Source: Kluyvera cryocrescens NBRC 102467 (lineage in GTDB: Bacteria > Pseudomonadota > Gammaproteobacteria > Enterobacterales > Enterobacteriaceae). Taken from it: 64,000 nt of DNA. Numbering within the stretch: the stretch's first letter is position 1; every line of letters starts with the position of its first letter. The translations under genes and the position numbers were made by a program. Positions 57,022 through 64,000 of the stretch are shown piece by piece. Under the pieces are notes generated by a model. It worked only from the letters and a program-made list of their open reading frames with translations, was not told the origin of the DNA and ran no database searches. The stretch covers positions 124,001 through 188,000 of the forward strand of contig NZ_BCTM01000007.1 of NCBI RefSeq assembly GCF_001571285.1, in the 5' to 3' direction.

Positions 57022-57864
57022 TTCGCGCATTTGCTCGATCAAGACTTTGAGTTCAATAGCGGATTTCGTCACGTCGGCATTAATCGATTTTGACGCCAGC
57101 GTATTCGATTCGCGGTTGAATTCCTGCATCATGAAGTCCAGACGGCGGCCAACGGCTTCTTTCTTCTTCAGGATGTTATAAGTTTCTTTTACGTGCGCTT
57201 CTAAACGATCCAGCTCTTCAGCCACATCGATACGCTGTGCCATCAGCACCAGCTCTTGTTCCAGGCGGTTGTTTTCCAGCTGCACTTCTGCATCTTCCAG
57301 CTTGGCAACCAGACGTTCGCGCTGCCATTGCAGAATTTCTGGCATATGAGCGCGTACTTTGGTCACTTCGCCGCTGACGCCTTCCAGGCGCTGTTCAATC
57401 AGCGCTTTCAGCGCCTGGCCTTCGGTTTCACGAGCAACGATGAAATCGTCCAGCGTACCGTCCAGCGCCGCCAGAATGTCGGCGGCAATGGCATCTAAAT
57501 CCTGTTCTTTCGCGGCCATTACGCCCGGCCAGCGCAGAATATCGACAGGGTTGATTTCCCCTTCATCGCTCTGCATTTTGACCCAGTTTGCCGCGTTAAC
57601 CAGCTGTTTTGCCAGGTTTTCGTTAAGGATAAGCTCCCCTTGCGCGCTGGCATCAGGCTCAAAGCGCAAAGTACATTCTACTTTCCCACGGGTCAGACGG
57701 GTGCGCAGACGTTCACGAACCACGGGTTCGAGGCTACGGAACTGCTCCGGCAGACGAAAATAGGTTTCGAGATAACGCTGGTTAACCGAGCGCAGTTCCC
57801 AGGCGGCGCTGCCCCAAGTGCCCTTAATTTCACGGCGGGCATAAGCGGTCATGCTGCGGATCAT
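57001..57864 (-). CDS. yicC: YicC family endoribonuclease
   Basis: Conserved cytoplasmic protein of 287 aa, reported in E. coli as a manganese-dependent endoribonuclease affecting small RNAs such as RyhB. N-terminal MIRSMTAYARREIKGTWGSAAWELRSVNQRYLE and C-terminal DFMMQEFNRESNTLASKS are family signatures. The reading frame is intact although an element is inserted at its 3' end; the last six codons are now element-derived. Divergent from rph as in E. coli. Confidence 0.93.
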   Translation of the reverse strand: MIRSMTAYARREIKGTWGSAAWELRSVNQRYLETYFRLPEQFRSLEPVVRERLRTRLTRGKVECTLRFEPDASAQGELILNENLAKQLVNAANWVKMQSDEGEINPVDILRWPGVMAAKEQDLDAIAADILAALDGTLDDFIVARETEGQALKALIEQRLEGVSGEVTKVRAHMPEILQWQRERLVAKLEDAEVQLENNRLEQELVLMAQRIDVAEELDRLEAHVKETYNILKKKEAVGRRLDFMMQEFNRESNTLASKSINADVTKSAIELKVLIEQMREQIQNIE

Positions 57865-58114
57865 AGACGTTCCTGTTTTTAAAGGAGAGATGGGGGGATT
57901 ATAGCCTCCAGGGGCTTATCAGGATAGGCGTAAGCGCCGTTAATGCGTTTAGCACGGCATCCGTTCAGATGGCTTCACACTGTTTACATGACTTCCCTCT
58001 TGGTCACACCCTCTTGCAGGAACCCTTGAGAACACTCTGTTGCAGCCTTGATACAGCGTGAATGATTTTGTGTATAATGCGCAGCCACATTCGTTTCAAG
58101 CCGGAGATTTTATC

Positions 58115-58831
58115 ATGCGTCCAACAGGTCGTAGTGCCAATCAGGTGCGTCCCGTCACCCTGACCCGTAATTATACAAAACACGCTGAAGGCTCCGTGCT
58201 GGTCGAATTTGGTGACACCAAGGTGCTGTGCACGGCTTCAATTGACGAAGGTGTGCCGCGTTTTCTGAAAGGCCAGGGCCAGGGTTGGATCACCGCAGAA
58301 TACGGCATGCTGCCACGTGCGACCCACACCCGTAACGCTCGCGAAGCGGCGAAAGGTAAACAGGGTGGCCGCACCATGGAAATCCAGCGTTTAATCGCCC
58401 GTGCGCTGCGTGCGGCGGTAGACCTGAAGGCGCTGGGTGAATTCACCATTACGCTGGACTGCGATGTTATCCAGGCAGACGGTGGCACCCGTACCGCATC
58501 GATTACCGGCGCCTGTGTGGCTCTGGCTGATGCGCTGGGCAAACTGGTTGCCGCAGGAAAACTGAAAACCAACCCAATGAAAGGAATGGTCGCGGCGGTC
58601 TCCGTGGGTATCGTGAACGGAGAGGCGCTGTGTGATCTGGAATACGTCGAAGACTCGGCGGCAGAAACCGATATGAACGTGGTGATGACCGAAGACGGTC
58701 GTATTATCGAAGTTCAGGGGACGGCGGAAGGCGAGCCGTTCACCCACGAAGAACTTCTCACCCTGCTGGCGCTGGCCAGAGGGGGAATCGAATCTATTGT
58801 CACGACGCAGAAAGCGGCGTTGGAAAATTGA
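58115..58831 (+). CDS. rph: RNase PH
   Basis: Phosphorolytic 3'-5' exoribonuclease that trims tRNA precursors. The 238 aa protein is full length: [42 protein letters not shown] at the start (in parts) and the phosphate-site [20 protein letters not shown] region. The C-terminus is intact, unlike E. coli K-12 MG1655, where a frameshift truncates it and reduces pyrE expression. It forms an operon with pyrE through the attenuator. Confidence 0.97.
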   Translation: MRPTGRSANQVRPVTLTRNYTKHAEGSVLVEFGDTKVLCTASIDEGVPRFLKGQGQGWITAEYGMLPRATHTRNAREAAKGKQGGRTMEIQRLIARALRAAVDLKALGEFTITLDCDVIQADGGTRTASITGACVALADALGKLVAAGKLKTNPMKGMVAAVSVGIVNGEALCDLEYVEDSAAETDMNVVMTEDGRIIEVQGTAEGEPFTHEELLTLLALARGGIESIVTTQKAALEN

Positions 58832-58835
58832 TTTT

Positions 58836-58862
58836 AAGGGCGACGTTGTCGCCCTTTTTTTT
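58836..58862 (+). terminator. pyrE attenuator
   Basis: Stem GGGCGAC/GTCGCCC with GTT loop followed by eight T, beginning five bases after the rph stop. In E. coli ribosomes ending rph translation prevent this terminator when UTP is low. Confidence 0.9.
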
Positions 58863-58894
58863 GTCCGTAATAAAGTGAAATGAGGAGCGAATCC

Positions 58895-59536
58895 ATGAAA
58901 CCGTATCAGCGCCAGTTTATTGAGTTTGCGCTTAACAAGCAGGTACTTAAGTTTGGCGAATTTACGCTGAAATCCGGGCGCAAGAGCCCCTATTTCTTCA
59001 ACGCCGGACTGTTTAATACCGGGCGCGATCTGGCACTGTTAGGCCGTTTTTATGCCGAAGCGCTGGTGGATTCCGGCATCGATTTCGATCTGCTGTTTGG
59101 CCCAGCCTATAAAGGGATCCCTATCGCCACGACGACCGCAGTCGCGCTGGCGGAGCATCATGACCGTGATTATCCATATTGCTTTAATCGCAAAGAAGCC
59201 AAAGACCATGGTGAAGGCGGCAATCTGGTAGGCAGTGCGCTGACTGGGCGCGTTATGCTGGTGGACGATGTGATCACCGCAGGAACGGCGATTCGCGAGT
59301 CGATGGAAATTATTCAGGCTAACGGCGCACAGCTCGCCGGCGTGCTGATCTCACTTGATCGTCAGGAACGTGGCCGTGGCGAAATCTCTGCCATTCAGGA
59401 AGTGGAGCGTGATTACGGCTGTGAAGTGATTTCGATTATTACTCTGAAAGATCTGATCGCTTATCTGGAAGAAAAACCAGAGATGGCGGCGCATTTGGCC
59501 TCGGTTCGTGCCTACCGTGAGGCGTACGGCGTATAA
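58895..59536 (+). CDS. pyrE: Orotate phosphoribosyltransferase PyrE
   Basis: Pyrimidine-biosynthesis enzyme joining orotate to PRPP to give orotidylate. The 213 aa protein matches E. coli: [18 protein letters not shown] start, [16 protein letters not shown], and the PRPP loop [17 protein letters not shown]. The start is 58895 with AGGAG-like ribosome site. Expression is set by the rph-coupled attenuator. Followed by a strong bidirectional terminator shared with slmA. Confidence 0.97.
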   Translation: MKPYQRQFIEFALNKQVLKFGEFTLKSGRKSPYFFNAGLFNTGRDLALLGRFYAEALVDSGIDFDLLFGPAYKGIPIATTTAVALAEHHDRDYPYCFNRKEAKDHGEGGNLVGSALTGRVMLVDDVITAGTAIRESMEIIQANGAQLAGVLISLDRQERGRGEISAIQEVERDYGCEVISIITLKDLIAYLEEKPEMAAHLASVRAYREAYGV

Positions 59537-59570
59537 AAAAATAGCCCGGTGAAAACCGGGCTATTTAACT
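59537..59570. terminator. Bidirectional terminator between pyrE and slmA
   Basis: 12-bp stem AAATAGCCCGGT/ACCGGGCTATTT with GAAA loop and flanking A/T runs. Confidence 0.9.
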
Positions 59571-59572
59571 GA

Positions 59573-60169
59573 TTACTGTAGTTGGGCGAGAATCAACGGC
59601 CAGCGGGCGTCAAAATCGTCGGTGGGACGATATTTGAATTCGCTGCGTACAAAACGTGACAGCATGCCTTCACAGAAAGCCAACAGCTGGCTCGCCAGTA
59701 TCGTTTCATCGGTATCGTAACCTTCCCCTTCACGCATTTTCCGTTCGCGTAATACCTGGCGCAGTTGGGCTTCAATACGTTCAAAAAGCTGGTTAATACG
59801 CCCCTGCAGGCGATCCTGTTCAAACATCAACGCGTGGCCGGTCAGGATACGGGTCAGACCAGGGTTACGTTCACCAAAGCCAAGAACCAGCAAAACAATC
59901 AGGCGTAAACGCGCCGTGGTGTCCTTTTCATCCTTTAAAATCAGATTGATACGGGTAATCAGGCTATCTTCGATAAACTCGATAAGGCTATCGAACATGC
60001 GGGTCTTACTGGGGAAGTGCCGGTACAGCGCGGCTTCGGAAACGCCAACGGACGCCGCTAATTTTGCGGTAGTGATACGTTGGCTACCATCGCTGGATTC
60101 AAGCATCAACGCCAGGGATTGAAGTATTTCCTCGCGACGATTCCTTTTCGCAGTTTGCTTTTCTGCCAT
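59573..60169 (-). CDS. slmA: Nucleoid occlusion factor SlmA
   Basis: TetR-like DNA-binding protein that blocks FtsZ assembly over the nucleoid. The 198 aa protein has an N-terminal helix-turn-helix ([31 protein letters not shown]) and an all-helical C-terminal domain, as in E. coli. Convergent with pyrE and co-oriented with dut. Confidence 0.96.
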   Translation of the reverse strand: MAEKQTAKRNRREEILQSLALMLESSDGSQRITTAKLAASVGVSEAALYRHFPSKTRMFDSLIEFIEDSLITRINLILKDEKDTTARLRLIVLLVLGFGERNPGLTRILTGHALMFEQDRLQGRINQLFERIEAQLRQVLRERKMREGEGYDTDETILASQLLAFCEGMLSRFVRSEFKYRPTDDFDARWPLILAQLQ

Positions 60170-60321
60170 GTTCTAAAATACCCCTGAAAATACACATTTG
60201 TCAGGCGAGCATCCGCACGGTGACCACAACCATAATTTGCCGTGTTCTTTTTGCATTTATGACGCCGTGAGATGCGTAAAAAGCCAGCGCGCCACGTTCG
60301 TGTGACGCGCTTTAGGGCGGG

Positions 60322-60777
60322 TTATTGACGCCCGGAGTGACCAAAGCCACCTTCGCCACGGTCGGTGGCTTCAAATGATTCGACCAGATTAAATTCGGCC
60401 TGAACGACAGGAACAAACACCATTTGCGCGACGCGTTCGCCCGGTTCGATGGTAAACGTGGTTTGCCCACGGTTCCAGATGGATACCATCAGTTGGCCCT
60501 GATAATCGGAATCGATAAGACCGACCAGGTTGCCCAGTACGATACCGTGCTTATGGCCAAGACCAGAGCGCGGCAGCATGACGGCGGCCAGAGAAGGGTC
60601 AGCGATGTGAATCGCAAGGCCCGTTGGCAGTAAGGTAGTTTCACCCGGTGCCAGTACAATGGCTTCATCAAGACAAGCGCGCAGATCAAGGCCTGCTGAG
60701 CCAGCGGTGGCATAGGTTGGCAGCGGGAACTGCTGTCCAATACGCGAGTCCAGAATCTTAACGTCGATTTTTTTCAT
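60322..60777 (-). CDS. dut: dUTP pyrophosphatase Dut
   Basis: Trimeric enzyme hydrolysing dUTP to dUMP, preventing uracil entry into DNA. The 151 aa protein has the five dUTPase motifs: [46 protein letters not shown] and the C-terminal [10 protein letters not shown]. The start at 60777 overlaps the end of coaBC by 20 bases. Upstream in-frame codons belong to coaBC DNA. Confidence 0.97.
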   Translation of the reverse strand: MKKIDVKILDSRIGQQFPLPTYATAGSAGLDLRACLDEAIVLAPGETTLLPTGLAIHIADPSLAAVMLPRSGLGHKHGIVLGNLVGLIDSDYQGQLMVSIWNRGQTTFTIEPGERVAQMVFVPVVQAEFNLVESFEATDRGEGGFGHSGRQ

Positions 60778-61978
60778 CATAACGGGTAACGATCTCGTCC
60801 AATAATAGTTGGCCCAGGAGTAACTTGCTGGCGAGAGGTAAACGCTTCTCACCGCCCTGCCAGAAAAGGTGTAATGCATTGTTATCGCTATTAAAGCCTT
60901 GATTTGATTGCGATACATCATTAGCACAAATCAAATCAAGGTTTTTGCGGCTACGCTTTTGCTGCGCGTATTCTTCCACATTATTTGTTTCGGCGGCAAA
61001 TCCTACGACATACGGCCGATGTTTTTTCAGTGCTGCAACGCCGGCCACGATATCAGGGTTCTTCACCATTTTTATTGTGAATTCATCACCCTGGGTATCC
61101 TGTTTTTTAATTTTTTCTTCTGCAATAACTGCGGCACGATAGTCCGCAACGGCGGCACAGCCGATGAAAATTTGCTGTTGTTCTACACCGGCCTGAACGG
61201 CGGCATTCATCTCTTCGGCGGTCGTCACATCAATCCGCTGCACAAAGGCCGGCGTGGGGAGCGATACCGGACCACTCACCAGAGTAACGTTCGCCCCGCG
61301 AAGTGCGGCAGCCTCAGCGATAGCGAAGCCCATTTTCCCTGAACTGTGGTTGGTGATATAGCGCACCGGATCCAGCGGCTCACGAGTCGGGCCTGCGGTA
61401 ATCATGATATTCAGATGTTGCAAATCTTTGACGGGCGAAAAGTGCGCTGCGGCCAGGTCCACAATGGTCAATGGATCGAGCATGCGCCCAGGGCCAACGT
61501 CGCCGCAGGCCTGGCTGCCGCTGTCTGGACCCCAGATGAGCAGATCGCGAGAAGCCAGAACGTCAAGATTATGCTGCGTGGCCGCGGCACGGTACATCTG
61601 TTGGTTCATGGCCGGGACCACTGCAACCGGGGATGGTGTGGCCAGACAGATTGTTGACACCAAATCATTGGCCATGCCGGCAGTGATACGAGCAATCAGG
61701 TCGGCCGTCGCGGGGGCGAGGATAACCAGATCGGCCCATTTACCGAGCTCAATGTGGCCCATTGCCGCTTCGGCTGCAGTATCAAGCAGGCTATCGGAAA
61801 CCGGATAACCGGATACGGCTTGCAGGCTCAGCGGAGTGATGAAAGCTTTCGCTGCGTCGGTCATGGCAACCCGCACATCCGCCCCGCGGTCACGCAGTCG
61901 ACGCACCAGTTCCGGCGTTTTGTACGCGGCAATACCGCCGCTGACGCCAAGGACAATTTTCTTACCGGCCAGGCTCAT
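60758..61978 (-). CDS. coaBC: Coenzyme A biosynthesis bifunctional protein CoaBC
   Basis: Phosphopantothenate-cysteine ligase and phosphopantothenoylcysteine decarboxylase in one 406 aa chain. The N-terminal flavoprotein decarboxylase has [36 protein letters not shown] and PAMNQQMY; the C-terminal ligase has [25 protein letters not shown] and [13 protein letters not shown]. Overlaps dut at its 3' end, divergent from radC. Confidence 0.97.
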   Translation of the reverse strand: MSLAGKKIVLGVSGGIAAYKTPELVRRLRDRGADVRVAMTDAAKAFITPLSLQAVSGYPVSDSLLDTAAEAAMGHIELGKWADLVILAPATADLIARITAGMANDLVSTICLATPSPVAVVPAMNQQMYRAAATQHNLDVLASRDLLIWGPDSGSQACGDVGPGRMLDPLTIVDLAAAHFSPVKDLQHLNIMITAGPTREPLDPVRYITNHSSGKMGFAIAEAAALRGANVTLVSGPVSLPTPAFVQRIDVTTAEEMNAAVQAGVEQQQIFIGCAAVADYRAAVIAEEKIKKQDTQGDEFTIKMVKNPDIVAGVAALKKHRPYVVGFAAETNNVEEYAQQKRSRKNLDLICANDVSQSNQGFNSDNNALHLFWQGGEKRLPLASKLLLGQLLLDEIVTRYDEKNRR

Positions 61979-62144
61979 CATGATTCTTTCCTGTTTGGAG
62001 TACATCAGAATTCGCGCATTTTATCACAATCCTTGCGAGGTCGTGCGCGGCACTTTGCGAGCCGCTACGCAAGAGTCATATCGTCGCAGTGCGGTATCGC
62101 GAAGGCTGTGACAGCATGGCGATGTCGATGGAAAGGAGACTGTC

Positions 62145-62810
62145 ATGGAGAGCTTAGAGGCGATGATGCCGCGAGAAAAAATGCAGAAATACGGTATTGG
62201 CGCGCTGTCAGATATCGAGCTTCTGGCGCTGTTTTTACGCACCGGGACGCATGAAAAGAGTGTGATGAGGTTCTCTCACGATCTGCTGCGGCATTTCGGT
62301 TCGCTGTATGGTTTGCTATCGGCCTCCGAGGAGGAAATGATGCGGGTTGATGGCATCGGGCTTGCCAAGTTTGCACAGCTGAAAGGCATTGCCGAACTGG
62401 CTCGGCGTTACTTTAGCCTGCGGGTGCTGGCGGATGAACCCTTATTAAGCCCGGAGATGACGCGGGAGTTTTTGCAAAGCCAACTGGCGGATGAAGAACG
62501 AGAGATCTTTTTGGTTATCTTTCTCGATAGCCAACACAAAGTCCTCAAACACAGCCGCCTTTTTGCCGGTACGCTGAGCCATGTTGAGGTTCATCCGCGC
62601 GAAATTGTACGAGAAGCCATCAAAGTCAACGCTGCAGCGCTGATCCTTGCACATAATCATCCCTCGGGAAATGCAGAGCCCAGTAAATCAGACAGACTTA
62701 TTACCGAAAGGGTGGTAAAATGTTGCCAATTCATGGATGTACGCGTACTCGATCATCTGGTCATAGGCCGTGGTGAGTATGTTTCTTTTGCCGAACGAGG
62801 CTGGATTTAG
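62145..62810 (+). CDS. radC: RadC family (UPF0758) protein YicR
   Basis: 221 aa protein with an N-terminal helix-hairpin-helix region ([23 protein letters not shown]) and a C-terminal JAMM/MPN-like domain with the metal motif [18 protein letters not shown]. The true function is uncertain; the original link to DNA repair in E. coli was later attributed to recG. Located beside coaBC and rpmB as in E. coli. Confidence 0.93.
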   Translation: MESLEAMMPREKMQKYGIGALSDIELLALFLRTGTHEKSVMRFSHDLLRHFGSLYGLLSASEEEMMRVDGIGLAKFAQLKGIAELARRYFSLRVLADEPLLSPEMTREFLQSQLADEEREIFLVIFLDSQHKVLKHSRLFAGTLSHVEVHPREIVREAIKVNAAALILAHNHPSGNAEPSKSDRLITERVVKCCQFMDVRVLDHLVIGRGEYVSFAERGWI

Positions 62811-63054
62811 CGGATTTCTACGCGATCCACCGGGATCTTTGTCTGTTCGGGACTTGAGCATAACGTCGTGGCAGCGTATACTACGCCACCTTTGAGAATC
62901 TCGGGTTTGGCATTTGGGCCTGGCAATCGAGAGTTCACTTAGACACTGATTCGTTTGCTTGCATCAAGGTGCGTGAATGATGATGTGTAGAACTGCGATG
63001 ACCGGGCTGTAAAGCCTGACGAGGCGCCGATACCCCATACGAAGCTCGAGCTAA

Positions 63055-63312
<258 letters not shown>

Positions 63313-63329
63313 GTACTTAGAGGAAATAA

Positions 63330-63500
<171 letters not shown>

Positions 63501-63518
63501 TTTCAGTTTCGATGTAGC

Positions 63519-63546
63519 AAAAAACCTCGCCATGGCGGGGTTTTTT
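63519..63546 (+). terminator. Intrinsic terminator after rpmG
   Basis: Stem CCTCGCC/GGCGGGG with AT loop and TTTTTT tail. It separates rpmBG from mutM, which may be partly transcribed by read-through. Confidence 0.88.
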
Positions 63547-63598
63547 GTTTTCTACGCGTCCCCATAATAGAGAGAGCTGCATTACATCCGGAGACGCT

Positions 63599-64000
63599 AT
63601 GCCTGAATTACCTGAAGTTGAAACCAGCCGCCGGGGGATTGAACCCCACCTGGTCGGTGCAACCATCCAGCATGCCGTTATCCGCAACGGTCGCCTGCGC
63701 TGGCCCGTCTCTGATGAAATCTATCGCCTGAGCGACAAACCCGTCCTGAGCGTGCAGCGTCGCGCCAAATACCTGCTGCTCGAGCTACCTGACGGCTGGA
63801 TCATCATTCATCTCGGTATGTCCGGGAGTCTACGTATTTTGCTGGAAGAATCACCGGCGGAAAAACACGACCACGTTGATTTGGTGATGAGTAACGGCAA
63901 AGTGCTGCGTTACACCGATCCACGGCGTTTTGGCGCCTGGCTCTGGACTCCCGTGCTGGAAGGGCACAGCGTTCTGGCGCATCTTGGCCCAGAGCCGCTC
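63599..64000 (+). CDS. mutM: Formamidopyrimidine-DNA glycosylase MutM (3' partial)
   Basis: Base-excision repair glycosylase/lyase removing 8-oxoguanine. The first 134 codons are in the window: catalytic N-terminal Pro-Glu ([20 protein letters not shown]), the beta-clamp Lys segment [10 protein letters not shown] and [11 protein letters not shown], and TDPRRFGAW. The helix-two-turn-helix and zinc finger lie beyond the window end. GGAG precedes the start. Confidence 0.96.
   Translation, partial: MPELPEVETSRRGIEPHLVGATIQHAVIRNGRLRWPVSDEIYRLSDKPVLSVQRRAKYLLLELPDGWIIIHLGMSGSLRILLEESPAEKHDHVDLVMSNGKVLRYTDPRRFGAWLWTPVLEGHSVLAHLGPEPL

Overview
The window is chromosomal DNA of an enterobacterium (family Enterobacteriaceae, in the Enterobacter/Kosakonia/Lelliottia/Citrobacter range; the genus cannot be fixed from sequence alone). 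The backbone genes selC, yicJ, yicI, yicH, xanP, gltS, recG, trmH, spoT, rpoZ, gmk, ligB, yicG, yicC, rph, pyrE, slmA, dut, coaBC, radC, rpmB, rpmG and mutM keep the order known near 82 min of E. coli and are close to full family length. Accessory blocks interrupt this backbone.

1-17.9 kb, accessory: the end of a lateral (Flag-2/Laf-type) flagellar operon (FliS, FliT-like, FliK, FliL, sigma-28, MotA, MotB), an NlpC/P60 hydrolase, a chromosomal ParM/StbA actin-like ATPase with a partner gene, a degenerate EAL protein, a CSS-motif EAL phosphodiesterase, an ScsD-like thioredoxin, a small DUF1471 exported protein, an old-yellow-enzyme reductase, a LysR regulator, and a four-gene spore-coat-U type (archaic, Csu-like) chaperone-usher operon. 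The common themes are surface structures and c-di-GMP. 17.9-18.7 kb: canonical selC (UCA anticodon) followed by a diverged second copy with its own promoter and a UUA (ochre) anticodon.

18.9-27.5 kb: alpha-xyloside transport and cleavage (yicJI), yicH, xanP and gltS. 27.6-38.2 kb: a block that in E. coli lies near 88 min, here between gltS and recG. It is circularly permuted: glpK-glpF-zapB comes first, then sbp-cdh-(DASS transporter)-tpiA-yiiQ-yiiR-fpr-glpX. This separates glpX from the GlpR-controlled glpFK promoter. 38.3-46.8 kb: the gmk-rpoZ-spoT-trmH-recG region plus ligB and yicG; 47.0-48.8 kb: cptA, which is elsewhere in E. coli.

49.07-57.02 kb: an approximately 8 kb integrated satellite-like (P4/PICI-like) element inserted in the 3' end of yicC. 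It has a tyrosine integrase, an AlpA-like regulator, a TOPRIM primase and a DUF927 helicase as two overlapping genes, two mirror-image GGGACA iteron arrays flanking the replication module, paired integrase-arm-like repeats, and several unknown small genes including a 20-residue hydrophobic peptide. The element restores the C-terminus of YicC with synonymous codons; yicC's presumed native terminator is now 8 kb away. 57-64 kb: nucleotide, coenzyme A and ribosome housekeeping genes, ending inside mutM.

The strongest candidates for something new are the ochre-anticodon selC paralogue, the ParM pair next to a lateral-flagellar and EAL cluster, and the permuted glp/sbp block.
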